Shown: positions 38,071-49,537, counted from the first letter of the stretch. The stretch: 64,000 nt of DNA from Chrysogorgia sp. JL179-B06 (GCA_035772405.1 JAYKKM010000079.1:1503001-1567000), one strand, 5' to 3'. The notes: generated by a model from the sequence alone, not told the origin. A program made the numbers and translations.

Positions 38071-38223
38071 CTGTATTCCTGAGGTGCTTTCCAGACCCCT
38101 CCATTTGAACCTCGCTCAGAAGACTCCAGTCGATACACAAAACCTCCAGTGGCAATATTTTTTATTCCATCTGCGTATTTTAAAATGGAATAATCGTTGG
38201 AAATGCTAGGTTCCTCTTCATTC
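38071..38223 (-). CDS. Host exon: fibrinogen/intelectin-like domain part 2
   Basis: Phase 2 to 2. SNDYSILKYADGIKNI then FVYRLESSERGSNGGVWKAP. The phase match joins it to the exons on both sides. Confidence 0.87.
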
Positions 38224-38237
38224 CTGTTAAGAACAGC

Positions 38238-38336
38238 GCATAGATATAGATATAGATATAGATATGGATAGATATAGATATAGATAGATAGATATAGATA
38301 GATAGATAGATATAGATATAGATGTGGATATAGAAT
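38238..38336. repeat. (GATA)n microsatellite
   Basis: GATA/TAGATA units fill the intron between FReD exons 1 and 2. Confidence 0.95.
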
Positions 38337-38343
38337 CATTTAC

Positions 38344-38533
38344 CTAAGAAGTACGTTCCCAGAATTCCATCCTGTTCTTGATTTTGACGTCACCAACAAT
38401 GTCCACCCTCCACCTTCTTTGGTCATATCACAGTAAGCCTTAGTCTCACCTCCATCAACATTGTAAATAGTATAAATACCATCCACATTACTATGACATC
38501 TCTTTAAGTACTCCAGACATGAACGGATGGGCA
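38344..38533 (-). CDS. Host exon: fibrinogen/intelectin-like domain part 1
   Basis: Phase 1 to 2. SCLEYLKRCHSNVDGIYTIY, then AYCDMTKEGGGWTLL is the start of a fibrinogen-related (FReD)/intelectin-like lectin domain. Confidence 0.9.
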
Positions 38534-39554
38534 CTAAAATAAAAACAAAGAAATAGTTATGCAGTATAAGTAAACATTTAAATATTTTCTCTGTGGATCA
38601 CAACATTTTTAAAATGAACGTTTCTTACTGTCGTACTTACCTTTTGGAACTTTGTATTTCCCAACGACATAAGAAAATGAGAAAGATGGTTTTATGGTTG
38701 TAAGTAACTCGTTGTTTTTAGTATTTATATAATAAGATATAAATTAAGGTTAATGATTTAGCAACATCGCTCACAGAGCTATCACATGCTGATGGTAGTC
38801 AATACACCATTGTGTACACGAGCAAGGAACTATCGCAAGAGTACAACCTTTATTCAACCAAGAACAAAGGCACATATATTTACAAAGCTATATGTAATAT
38901 TTACAAACCGCGCTGGAGGTTTATATCAGATTTAAATCCCGAGGCGATAGCCGAGTAGGAGGAAGAGGAGAGCTGATATAGAGCGTACTGCAAGGTTTGT
39001 AAATGTATTCTAAACAGAATCATTTCATGCGTTCATTGGCGTAGTAATTTTCAAAATTAACCAGGGAGAAATTTAGAGCGGGTCCATATGTAATATTTCA
39101 AAGGCAACAATGCGGACTTGCCCCGATTTCGAGTCCGCGCAATTAGTTGCAGTCAGACGCGAAGCCGAGCACTGTAACTAATTGCAAGAACTTGAAATCT
39201 AGTCAAATCCGAATTGGAGGCTCTTATTAGGCAAAACTATATCACAGTCATATAATAAAAGTCCAGATATCACACTCTAATACAGTCCTTTGTATTAAAG
39301 GCTCTAATTTAGCTCTATAGAGCGGCGCTTATTCCAACTGTCAAAGAAGAAGATAGTGACATTTCAACCTGAGTTTGTTTGATTCCGATTGGGAAGAATG
39401 TAGTCAAGAAGTTATGACGTTCCGCGACAATAAGCGCGCTACGGCGCGAAGCAATTTGGATTGCAGGTTTTGGACACCCCCAATCGCTACCCTTCTTTTG
39501 ACGAGTCCGAATGCGATAGCATCTTTCTTTCCTGACGGGCTGAAAAACATCCAA
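38534..39554. other. Intron, no exon found
   Basis: Unique AT-rich sequence to ~39300. Short open frames at 39315-39611 lack any domain. Confidence 0.5.
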
Positions 39555-39717
39555 AATTGAACCACCTCTTTGTTCTATTGATATATTTGGAAATAACCAT
39601 AACTGTTGCAAAAGCTATACATTTTCTGAAAGCCCAATAAACCGGCTTTTATCAATGCTTTTAAATTTCCCGAACAAGACACATTATGTTAATATAAATT
39701 AGCATTAATTATCATAA
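39555..39717. repeat. Dispersed repeat F, copy 2
   Basis: Copy of the repeat at 186-357. The preceding 250 bp (39300-39555) has short open frames on both strands and may be more of the same element. Confidence 0.8.
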
Positions 39718-39967
39718 ATCAGGTTGAAAAACTTTCATTTTTCAAATTTTCAAGACGAAAGTTCAGGTTAAAAATAATAAAATCATACTATAAAGAAAAT
39801 AAATCGTTGTTGTGAAAGTTTCCTTCACCATTTTTGCACGTTCTTGATATGATGCCACAGTTCACAGACCATTCACTGTCGTTTTCTAAGGTCGATTCTC
39901 AGTTAACCTTCGTTCGTGTCTTTTTTTACCTGGATATTTATGTGTGATTACAGACCTTCCATCTTAC

Positions 39968-40126
39968 CGTCTCAGTATCAGAAACCAATGGCTGGTCCTG
40001 TTGCAAGGCAATCTTTTCCTCCAAACTGAGGAGTTGGGCTAGTGCATTGACGCCTTCTGGTTGTCACACCACCACAGGTAATTGAGCACTCGGTCCAGTT
40101 AGACCACACGGTATATCCTCCGGGAA
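39968..40126 (-). pseudogene. Host exon: TSP1 repeat 10, broken 3' part
   Basis: The first 45 codons are a good TSP1 ([18 protein letters not shown]...GGKDC). After GPAIGF come TGA, TAC, TGA in frame, and the final C...CP is missing. A strong donor GTAAGA at 39967 is in the expected phase 1 but lies after the stops. A weaker donor (GTTTCT) just before the first stop would also be phase 1. The exon is either decayed and skipped, or shortened. Confidence 0.7.
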
Positions 40127-40186
40127 CTGCACATTAAATATGAGAACAAAAACAATGTGCGTGAGAGTTAAGTAACTCCAATCGTC

Positions 40187-42175
40187 GTCCTCGTCCTCGT
40201 TGTTGTTGTCGTTGTTTCCTTGTCTGTTGTCATCGTTGTCCTCGTTGTCGTCGTCGTCGTCGTTGTTGTTGTTTCTTGTTCCTCCTCCTCTCTTTGTCGT
40301 CTTCCTCCTCCTCCTCCTTCTTCCTCTTATCCTCCTCCCCCTCTTCCTCTTGATCCTCCGCTCTTCCTCCTCTTCATCCTCTCTCCTCTTTCCTCCTCAT
40401 TTCTAGCTCCCTCTTCATCTTCCTCCTCATTTCTTTTTATCTACCTACCTCCTTGTTCCTCTTCATCCACCTCCTCTTCATCCACCTCCTCTTCATCCAC
40501 CTCCTCTTCATCCTCCTCTTCATCCACCTCCTCTTCATCATTCTCATCCACCTCTCTTTCCTCTCATCCACCTCTTTCCATCCACCTCCACTTCTCCTTT
40601 CTCCTCCACTTTAATCCTCTTCCTCCTCTTTTCCTTCCTCTTCCACCTCCTCTGCCACCACCTCTCCTCCTCCACCTCTCCACCTCCACCATCCTCCACC
40701 TCCACCTCCCCTCCACCTCCTCTTCCTCCACCTCATCTTCCACCCTCTTCCACTTCACCATCTTCCTCCACCTCATCTTCCTCCACCTCATCTTCCTCCA
40801 CCTCATCTTCCTCTCTCCACCTCCACCTTCCTCCACCTCCACCTCATCTTCCTCCACCTCCACCTCATCTTCCACCTCCACCTCATCGATCCCTCTCAAC
40901 CTCATCTTCCTCCACCTCCACCTCATCTTCCTCCACCTCATCTTCCTCCTCCTCTTGCTCTCATCCTCCTCCTCCTCTTCCTCCTCCCTCCCCCTCTTCC
41001 TCTTTATCCTCCTCTCCTCCTCTTCAGCCTCCGCTCTCCTCCTCCTCCTTCCTCTACCTCCTCCTTCTCCTCCTCCTCCTCTTCCTCCTCTCCTCCTCTT
41101 CCTCACCTCCTCCTCCTCCTCACTTCCTCCCCTCCATCCCTCCTCTTCATCCACTTCATCCACCTCCTCTTCATCCACCTCCTCTTCATCCACCTCCACC
41201 TCATCCACCTCCTCTTCCTCCCACCTCCTCTCCTCCTCTCCTTCCTCCACCTCCTCTTCCTCCACCTCCACCTCCTCTTCCTCCACCTCCACCTCCTCTT
41301 CCTCCACCTCCACCTTCTCCTCCACCTCCACCTCCACCTCCACCTCCTCCACCTCCTCCTCCACTTCTCCACCTCCACCTCCCTCCTCCTCCTCCTCCTC
41401 ACCTCCACCTCATCTCCACCTCCTCACCTCACCTCCACCTCATCTTCCTCCACCTCATCTTCCTCCACCTCATCTTCCTCCACCTCATCTTCCTCCACCT
41501 CCTCCACCTCATCTTCCTCCACCTCATCTTCCTCCACCTCATCTTCCTCCACCTCATCTTCCTCCACCTCCACCTCATCTTCCTCCACCTCCACCACCAC
41601 CTCGTCGTCCTCCACCTCAACCTCATCTTCCTCCACCTCATCTTCCTCCACCTCATCTTCCTCCACCTCCACCTCATCTTCCTCCACCTCCACCTCATCT
41701 TCCTCTACCTCCACCTCATTTTCCAACACCTCATCTTCCTCCACCTCCACCTCATCTTCCTCCACCTCATCTTCCTCCACCTCCACCTTATCTTCCTCCA
41801 CCTCCACCTCATCTTCCTCCACCTCCACCTCATCTTCCTCCACCTCCACCTCATCTTCCTCCACCTCATCTTCCTCCACCTCCACCTCCACCTCATCTTC
41901 CTCCACCTCCACCTCATCTTCCTCCACCTCATCTTCCTCCACCTCATCTTCCTCCACCTCATCTTCCTCCACCTCCACCTCATCTTCCTCCACCTCCACC
42001 TCCTCCTCCTCTAGTCCTCCTCCTCTAGTATTTCTCATCTTCATCATGTTCTCCTCTTCCTGCTCTTGCCCTATTCTTATTGCTGTTCCTCCTATCCCTC
42101 TGCTACTCTTTCTCCTCCTCCTCCTCTTCCAGCTCTTTCTTCTCCTCCCTTTCTCCTCCTCTCCTTCCAGTTCAA
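40187..42175. repeat. 2-kb polypyrimidine tract with 15-bp units
   Basis: Nearly all C/T on plus, with a core of repeated CTTCCTCCACCTCAT. It fills the intron between TSP1 9 and the broken TSP1 10. Long frames (602 and 332 codons) are low-complexity shadows. Confidence 0.95.
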
Positions 42176-42229
42176 ACATACATCTAAACAAAGAACCACG
42201 CATCTTTTTAACATCAATAATTTCCTTAC

Positions 42230-42406
42230 TTGGACAAGGAGTTGGGTTACACGAAATTTTCTCAAATGATTCTCCCATCAATGTACAATCATTACCGCCA
42301 AACTCTGGCACTGGATTAGTACAGGTTCTGCTACGAACTTTTTCTCCTCCACCACATTGCGCTGTGCAGTTACTCCAGTCCCCCCATTCACTGTAACCTC
42401 CGTGGA
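42230..42406 (-). CDS. Host exon: TSP1 repeat 9
   Basis: 59 codons, phase 1-1. VHGGYSEWGDWSNCTAQCGG, ending CNPTPCP. The polypyrimidine tract (plus strand) fills the intron downstream. Confidence 0.94.
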
Positions 42407-42681
42407 CTAAATATGAAAACAATGATAGTTAAACTGGGATCAGTTTAACTGCTTTTGGTTGGTTGAACTTTTTCTAGTTCGATATTTCTTTTACTGAGTG
42501 GTTTGTGCTAAATCGCAAGTGGAAATCAGTGAAACAGAACACGACCAAAGTATTTATGATCCATCACATGATAAAAATACTACCTCACGTGGTATAGATG
42601 ATGCGTCACGTGGTACAGATAAAGGTCACGTGACTGAGACCGTAAAGATAATTGATTTTCTAAAAAAGAAGCTACAATCAC

Positions 42682-42858
42682 CTGGGCAGCGGTCAGGATT
42701 ACACGCCAAAGTTTCCCCCTCAGGTCCCAGCTCAGTACAATCCTTGCCACCAAAAGCGGGGACTGGTGACGTGCAATTTCTGGTTCGTATACGATTCCCA
42801 CCACCACAACTCAGAGAACATTGCGTCCAGTAAGTCCAGTCTGAGAAACCACCGTCGA
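42682..42858 (-). CDS. Host exon: TSP1 repeat 8
   Basis: 59 codons, phase 1-1. VDGGFSDWTYWTQCSLSCGG, ending CNPDRCP. Confidence 0.94.
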
Positions 42859-42956
42859 CTAAAGAAAATAATTCATTCACATATTAGGAACTTTAAGGGA
42901 ACGAAGTGGTGTCAGTTAGATAAGATGTGAATGAATACAGTGAAAACTCAAGGTAC

Positions 42957-43133
42957 CTGGACACTTTTTCAACGAACAGTTGTGTACTTCCAGGGAAGGG
43001 CCCAAAACGTCACAGCCCATGCCTCCATGTAATGGCTTGGGATTGGTACAAGTTCTTGTCCTTTGTTCGACACCAGTACCACAAGACGAAGAACATTTCG
43101 ACCAATCGCTCCATGAACTGAATCCACCAGAAA
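42957..43133 (-). CDS. Host exon: TSP1 repeat 7
   Basis: 59 codons, phase 1-1. VSGGFSSWSDWSKCSSSCGT, ending CSLKKCP. Confidence 0.93.
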
Positions 43134-43330
43134 CTAAAACAGAAAAACGTTTTACTTTAACAATGCCTCTGTCTCTTTAGATTTTCTTTAGGATTAGTGA
43201 TTCCTCCGATTTTTTCATTCCCAAAGACAACAGACCCTCGGAATTTTACCCCATAAAAGGAACAGAAAAATAACCATTGTAACCATCCTCTCCAATGTTC
43301 TCTTATTGTAACATAATGAGCAGACAATAC

Positions 43331-43477
43331 CTGGACATGGTTGAGTATTACAGCTTTGTGTGTCAGTTTTCGGTTGACATGAAGGGGTGTTTCCACATAT
43401 GCTAGTCCGAGTTCTAATACCACCTCCACACGATGTACTACACTCACTCCACTTGCTAAAGCCATCTTCAGTATCAG
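43331..43477 (-). CDS. Host exon: TSP1 repeat 6 (short form)
   Basis: 49 codons, phase 1-1. EDGFSKWSECSTSCGGG then a shortened middle (ICGNTPSC) and CNTQPCP. The GGKDC segment is missing. Confidence 0.92.
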
Positions 43478-43596
43478 CTAAATAAAAAAATAATCAAAAT
43501 CTGAAATAAAATGATCCTCGACTGAAAAAACCAAGCCCTAACTTGGTGATCATCCGCCTACGTCTCTACAGACTTATTTCAATTGCGCCTTTAAAA

Positions 43597-43997
43597 ACAA
43601 GGTGGTATAGTAGGTGGTAGGTGGTAAGGTAGGTGGTAAGGTAGGTGGTAAGATAGGCGGTAAAGTAGGTGGTAAGGTAGGTGGTAAAGTAGGTGGTAAG
43701 GTAGGTGGTAAAGTAAGTAAGTGGTAAAGTAGGCAGGTGGTAAAGTTGGTGGTAAAGTAGATGGTAAAGTAGGTGGCAAGGTATGTGGTAAAGTAGGTAA
43801 GAGGTAAAGTAGATAGGTGGTAAGGTAGGAGGTAAAGTAGGTGGTATTGGTAAGGTAGGTGGTAAAGTAGATAGGTGGTAAGGTAGGAGGTAAAGTAGGT
43901 GGTAAGGTAGGTGGTAAAGTAGGTAGGGGCAAAGTAGATAGGTGGTAAGGTAGGTAGGTGGTAATGTAGGTGGTAAAGTAGGTGGTAAAGTAGGCAA
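43597..43997. repeat. GGTGGTAAAGTA minisatellite
   Basis: About 400 bp of 8-16-bp units GGTAGGTGGTAAAGTA with changes, in the intron between TSP1 5 and 6. Confidence 0.92.
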
Positions 43998-44052
43998 TAA
44001 GTATACATACGTAATTATAAACTTAAACTACAAGCCAAAAATGTTGTCCTAC

Positions 44053-44223
44053 CTGGACAAGGTTGTATGCTACACATCTTCGTCTCAACTAAAGGTCCTT
44101 CACAATCCTTTCCAAGAAATTGTGGTGTGGGGTTACTGCACGTTCTCATTCTTGATTGCACCCCACCGCCACATGTAGCACTGCATTCAGCATATTCACC
44201 AAATGGTGTAAAACCTCCATCAA
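44053..44223 (-). CDS. Host exon: TSP1 repeat 5
   Basis: 57 codons, phase 1-1. VDGGFTPFGEYAECSATCGG. The W..W positions are replaced by F/Y, so C-mannosylation is unlikely here. Confidence 0.93.
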
Positions 44224-44370
44224 CTGAAATCAAACAACAATACGCTTGGATATCTTGGACAGCATAACCTTATGTCTCAACATTCATACCTCGAAGGTCT
44301 GACAAAATAAGATTAAAAAAACGATAATACTGTAACAGAATTTAGATCTAGGTAACAACGTTAGTCTTAC

Positions 44371-44547
44371 TGGGGCATTTTTGTTCGTTGCATTTCATGA
44401 GCTCAACAGGAGAACCAAACTGTGAGCAATCTTTACCACCCATGGCTGGAACAGGATTAGAACATGACCTTGTTCTTGTCATATTACCACCTCCACATGT
44501 CGTGGAGCACGCAGACCAGTTACCATATGGCATGAAACCACCGTCAA
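44371..44547 (-). CDS. Host exon: TSP1 repeat 4
   Basis: 59 codons, phase 1-1. VDGGFMPYGNWSACSTTCGG. The 47-bp minisatellite fills the intron upstream of it. Confidence 0.94.
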
Positions 44548-44659
44548 CTAAAGAAAAACAGGATTGTTCTTTATGATAAAATTACTTAAGTTCTTTGGTT
44601 AAACAAGGTTGAGGGTCAATGGGAGCTGGAAGACAAAGGTTTGTAGGATAGTTGTTCTG

Positions 44660-46130
44660 ATACTCATTGCTCCTCGTCAAACGTGGATAGACAAGAGTTT
44701 GTATGAGAGTTGGTAGAGAGTCGATAAGAGCTGGTGGACAAGAGTTTGTATGAGAGTTGGTAGAGAGTCGATGGGAGCTGGTGGACAAGAGTTTGTATGA
44801 GAGTTGGTAGAGAGTCGATGAGAGTTGGTGGACAAGGGTTTGTATGAGAGTTGGTAGAGAGTCGATAAGAGCTGGTGGACAAGAGTTTGTATGAGAGTTG
44901 GTAGAGAGTCAACGAGAGCTGGTGGACAAGAGTTTGTATGAGAGTTGGTAGAGAGTCGATGAGAGCTGCTGGACAAGAGTTTGTATGAGAGTTGGTAGAG
45001 AGTCGATGAGAGCTGGTGGACAAGAGTTTGTATGAGAGTTGGTAGAGAGTCGATGAGAGCTGGTGGACAAGAGTTTGTATGAGAGTTGGTAGAGAGTCGA
45101 TGAGAGCTGGTGGACAAAGTTTGTATGAGAGTTGGTAGAGAGTCGATAAGAGTTGGTGGACAAGGGTTTGTATGAGAGTTGGTAGAGAGTCGATAAGAGC
45201 TGGTGGACAAGAGTTTGTATGAGAGTTGGTAGAGAGTCGATGAGAGCTGGTGGACAAGAGTTTGTATGAGAGTTGGTAGAGAGTCGATGAGAGCTGATGG
45301 ACAAGAGTTTGTATGAGAGTTGGTAGAGAGTCGATGAGAGTTGGTAGACAAGAGTTTGTATGAGAGTTGGTAGAGAGTCGATGAGAGCTGCTGGACAAGA
45401 GTTTGTATGAGAGTTGGTAGAGAGTCGATGAGAGCTGATGGACAAGAGTTTGTATGAGAGTTGGTAGAGAGTCGATGAGAGCTGATGGACAAGAGTTTGT
45501 ATGAGAGTTGGTAGAGAGTCGATGAGAGCTGATGGACAAGAGTTTGTATGAGAGTTGGTAGAGAGTCGATGAGAGCTGATGGACAAGAGTTTGTATGAGA
45601 GTTGGTAGAGAGTCGACGAGAGCTGATGGACAAGAGTTTGTATGAGAGTTGGTAGAGAGTCGATGAGAGCTGATGGACAAGAGTTTGTATGAGAGTTGGT
45701 AGAGAGTCGATGAGAGCTGATGGACAAGAGTTTGTATGAGAGTTGGTAGAGAGTCGATGAGAGCTGATGGACAAGAGTTTGTATGAGAGTTGGTAGAGAG
45801 TCGATGAGAGCTGATGGACAAGAGTTTGTATGAGAGTTGGTAGAGAGTCGATGAGAGCTGATGGACAAGAGTTTGTATGAGAGTTGGTAGAGAGTCAATG
45901 AGAGCTGATGGACAAGAGTTTGTATGAGAGTTGGTAGAGAGTCGATGAGAGCTGATGGACAAGAGTTTGTATGAGAGTTGGTAGAGAGTCGATGAGAGTT
46001 GGTAGACAAGGGTTTGTATGAGAGTTGGTAGAGACGATGAGAGTTGGTAGACAAGAGTTTGTATGAGAGTTGGTAGAGAGTCGATGAGAGCTGGTAGACA
46101 AGAGTTTGTATGAGAGTTGTTTAGACTCTC
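44660..46130. repeat. 47-bp minisatellite, about 31 copies
   Basis: Unit: GAGAGTTGGTAGAGAGTCGA then TGAGAGCTGATGGACAAGAG then TTTGTAT. As 47 is not a multiple of 3 and the unit has no stop on minus, all three minus frames are open (493, 381 and 365 codons). It fills the intron between TSP1 3 and 4. Confidence 0.95.
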
Positions 46131-46293
46131 CTGGCCTTGCTCCATGTCAAAAGGATGAGAGTGGATGAGAGCTGGTAGACAAGAGTTTCTTTGAAAGTCG
46201 ATGAGAGCTGGTGGACAAGAGTTTGTATGAGGTTTTTATTCGACTCTCCTTACTCCTAACTGTTTATGTATTTAATATAATTAACATAATTAC

Positions 46294-46470
46294 CAGGACA
46301 CAAGTTCGTGTTACAAATTTTCTCCTCCCTGGGGGGACCTTTAGAATCGCAATTCATGCCTCCATACTGTGCAGGGGGGTTGGTACACGTTCTTGTCCGG
46401 TACTGTCTTCCTCCACCACAACTTTCGCTACAGCGTTCCCACTGAGACCATTCATCATAATCACCATTAA
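46294..46470 (-). CDS. Host exon: TSP1 repeat 3
   Basis: 59 codons, phase 1-1. VNGDYDEWSQWERCSESCGG, with the six-cysteine pattern kept. Confidence 0.94.
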
Positions 46471-46558
46471 CTGAAGACAACACAAAAAAACATTACATAC
46501 ATTACAATAGTATATTTCAACGGCAAAATTTCATGCTAATGTTTCGTTTTCTACGTAC

Positions 46559-46735
46559 TTGGACAAAAGAACGTGTTGCATTTTCGAGGCTCCTTTGCTT
46601 CACCAAGATGGTTGCATGTTTTCCCTCCAGCTTGAGGTGTAGGGTTAGAGCAATTTCTCGTCCTCATTTGAGATCCTCCTCCGCATGTCTTGGTGCAAGA
46701 ACTAAACGTCGACCAATCACTGTATCCACCATCAA
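46559..46735 (-). CDS. Host exon: TSP1 repeat 2
   Basis: 59 codons, phase 1-1. VDGGYSDWSTFSSCTKTCGG and all six cysteines are present. Confidence 0.94.
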
Positions 46736-46784
46736 CTAGAGAGAAATAAAGAGTTTATAATTTTTTAATCACACAACAACGTGA

Positions 46785-47475
46785 AGCTAGAAAGGAAGGA
46801 AGAAAGGAAGGAGGGAGGGAAGGGAGGGAGGATGGATGGGAGGGAGGGAAGGAAGGAGGGAAGGAAGGGAAGGAAGGGAAGGAAGGAGGGAAGGGAAGGA
46901 AGGGAAGGAAGGGGGGAAGGAGGGATGGAGGAAGGTAGGTAGGAAGGAAGGAAGGAAGGGAGGGGGGAAGGAACGAGGGAAGGGATGGAGGAAGGAAGGA
47001 AGGTAGGAAGGAAGGAAGGAGGGAAGGAAGGAAGGAAGGAAGGAGGAAGGGATGGAGGAAGGTAGGTAGGAAGGAAGGAAGGAAGGAAGGAAGGGAGGGA
47101 GGAAGGAAGAGGAAGGAAGGGAAGGAAGGAAGGAAGGGAGGGAGGGAGGGAGGGAGGGAGGGAGGGAGGGAGGGAGGGAGGGAGGGAGGGAGGGAGGGAG
47201 GGAGGGAGGGAGGAAAAATGGAAAGGAAAAAAGAAGGAAAGAAGGAAGGAATGAAAGAAGGATGGAAGGAAGAAACAAAGAAACGAAGGAACGAATGAAT
47301 GAACGAAGGAAGGAAGGAGTGAACGAGGGAAGGAAGGAACGGAAGGAACGAAGGAGTGGACGAGGGAAGGAAGGAATGAAAAAAGGAACGAAAGAAAGAA
47401 CGAAAGAAGGAACGAACGAATGACGAAATGAACGAATGATTGAACGAAGGAACTAATGAAGAAATAAAGGAAGGT
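46785..47475. repeat. (GGAA/GGGA)n tract
   Basis: 690 bp, nearly all purine on plus, filling the intron between TSP1 1 and 2. Confidence 0.95.
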
Positions 47476-47484
47476 TCGAAGTAC

Positions 47485-47661
47485 CTGGACATTCCTGTGT
47501 GTTGCAAGTTCTTGTCTCGTAATCTTTTCCAAGGAGGGAACAATCTTTTCCGCCATCAGTTGGAGATGGATTTGTACAATTTCTAATTATCTGTTGCATT
47601 CCTCCTCCACAGGAAGACGTGCATTGCGCCCACTCGGACCAATCAGTGAACCCTCCGTCAA
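47485..47661 (-). CDS. Host exon: TSP1 repeat 1
   Basis: 59 codons, phase 1-1. VDGGFTDWSEWAQC..SCGGG...R.C..P.P..GGKDC...C...CP is a full thrombospondin type-1 repeat. Secreted TSP1 repeats bind matrix and are often C-mannosylated on W..W. Confidence 0.95.
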
Positions 47662-47740
47662 CTAAAAAGTAAAAAGTATATAATACCAAGATTACGATCG
47701 TATACACAACCGAAACATAAAAACGACGAAAGCAACCTAC

Positions 47741-47935
47741 CTGGGCCTGGAGGAGTTGAGGGTGAAGGAGGAGGTGATGGAACTGGAGGTGGTATAGGAG
47801 AAATCGTTGGTGGTTGTGTAGGTGGTACCGTCGGAGGAGGTGGCGTGCTGTTGCTAGTTGCTTTTGTCGGCGCCGGTGGCTTAGGTCCACGGTGACACTG
47901 TCCACTAATGCCCCATTCAGGGGAAGGATAGAGAC
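47741..47935 (-). CDS. Host exon: proline-rich linker
   Basis: 65 codons, phase 1-1, with tandem PP[PTS] stretches between the LamG and the TSP1 array. Confidence 0.7.
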
Positions 47936-48067
47936 CTAAGAGGATAACAGTAGGATCACAGAGAACAATCGGCAGAATTGCACAACAGAAGCAATTTCGA
48001 AATTTGGGAAGTGTTTATTGTTAGCAAACTTTACAAATATATAAATTGTTTTCTCTATTAATCGTAC

Positions 48068-48277
48068 CTTGTTTCATTGAGCATGTACACGCTAGCTTTT
48101 TAATACTACTTTGCTCCAAAGCGATGGTATAAATGACAAAATCATCCAGAACACCATGAAAAGGAAGGTTCCCATTGCGGCTTCCAAGTTGAACTCTACC
48201 ACTCCAGTCTTGTGTTAGCAATCCTTTTCCTTTTGCAGCCCCTGCTGCTTTAGAATTAATAAATATGGCAGCCACAC
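48068..48277 (-). CDS. Host exon: LamG-like domain, second part
   Basis: 70 codons, phase 1-1. GVAAIFINSKAAG, then VQLGSRNG, FHGVLDDFVIYTIALE completes the LamG fold, with the FxG.lDDvriY signature. Confidence 0.88.
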
Positions 48278-48334
48278 CTGAATAAGTCAATATAAAAAGG
48301 TCTATAGCAATAAAAAAATAGACAAATATACACA

Positions 48335-48535
48335 TACGACAAAGGTACCCATCCGACAAAGTTACCCATCCGACAAAGGTACCCATCGACAAAGATACCA
48401 TCTTTCAAAGATAGCCATTTGACAATACCCAACCGACAAAGATACTTATCCGACAAGTGTACCCAGCCGACAAAGATATCCACGGGACAAAGATGCCCAT
48501 CCGACAAAGACACCATCCGAGAAAAACTACAGTAA
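48335..48535. repeat. Minisatellite, about 24-bp unit
   Basis: About eight diverged units of CCATCCGACAAAGATACC in the intron between the two LamG exons. Confidence 0.85.
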
Positions 48536-48558
48536 AACTGTCCAAGGAAGACGCTTAC

Positions 48559-49245
48559 CATTACTACCATCATAGGTAACTGCGATATGGGCCCACTGTC
48601 CAGCGGTTATTCGAGTATTACTTGCAGTTTCAAATATTGTTTTGTTTTTCTCGTTTTTATGGCACCACGTTATGTTGCCGTCTATGGCTGCCAAGTAATA
48701 ATTCGCATCAACAGAATTACCAGCTGAGGTACTAAACAGAACTTGTTCTCCCTCTGCCTTTACTAACTGCATCCACATAGCAATAGTCACAGCCTGAGTT
48801 GGTTTCGGATGGAATCGGCTTCCGTCGATGGTAATCGAGCCTCCGCTAAAGCCACCCGCAAGACCACACCCCATCTCTACACTTATCACGTTCACTCCAG
48901 CAGACATCTCGCCCCTGTTCGTGTGCCCGGAGATGTCTGTGATGAATGGAAACTTGTGATGATCAAAGGAATAATATAACGCGACGAAATCCCAGTCTGG
49001 AATGTTTTCGGTACGGGGAGGTGGAGGGCTAATAGGTGGTGGGGCGATGGTTGTGGGGGCTTGATATGGTGGCAGTGATGGTGGTGTTGATGGTGGAACG
49101 GCTGGTGGTGGTGTTGGAGGTGGGAGTAGTGGTGTGGGAGGAACTGGAATTCGAGAAGGTGGTTTATTTGGTGGTGGTGTAGCAGTTGGTTGAGGCTTTG
49201 TCATTGGTTTGAGAGGACGACATCCGCTAGGACCACTTGGTATTC
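48559..49245 (-). CDS. Host exon: Pro-rich linker and LamG-like domain, first part
   Basis: 229 codons, phase 1-1. About 70 residues are proline-rich. Then comes a concanavalin-like/LamG domain (FVALYYSFDHH...GGSITIDGSRF...TIAMWMQL...ITAGQWAHIAVTYDGSNG). It continues in the exon at 48277. Confidence 0.88.
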
Positions 49246-49418
49246 CTATAAGTAACACATACACACAGAATAAGTATTCAAAGTTATTTTTCTTTGTAAT
49301 GTATATTTCAGGCGATCTGGCCATGAAGGGAATGAAATGGAACTGATAGATATTTATTTTTGATTTTTTAATTAACAATATCTCGCGCGATATTAATGAC
49401 AATCCTCTTATAAGTAAT

Positions 49419-49531
49419 AGCATAAAAAGAGGTGCATTAGCTATTAAACGTCCCGCTCGATGAGGGTCAATTTACTAAATGACCCGAATCGAGCGGGACG
49501 TTTAATGGTTAATGCACCTCTTTTTATGCTA
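49419..49531. mobile_element. Short fold-back element
   Basis: AGCATAAAAAGAGGTGCATT ... pairs with AATGCACCTCTTTTTATGCT; the inner part pairs GTCCCGCTCGA. Confidence 0.82.
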
Positions 49532-49537
49532 TTCCTT

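Noticed and set aside
40220..42028. 602-codon Ser/Pro ORF and 332-codon Glu/Asp/Val ORF
   Set aside because: Low-complexity shadows of the polypyrimidine tract on its two strands. Only the TSP1 exon at 42230-42406 inside the minus ORF is real.
43566..44008. Three overlapping Leu/Pro/Tyr/Thr ORFs
   Set aside because: Frames of the GGTGGTAAAGTA minisatellite.
44660..46130. CRISPR-like look of the 47-bp array
   Set aside because: Units are head-to-tail with no unique spacers, in an animal intron.
44664..46145. Long overlapping ORFs (493, 381 and 365 codons) on minus
   Set aside because: All come from the 47-bp satellite, which is open in every minus frame. They lie in an intron between TSP1 exons and have no start or domain support.
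46755..47556. ORFs of 262, 263 and 163 codons rich in Pro/Ser/Phe
   Set aside because: Produced by the GGAA tract; open in several frames at once.
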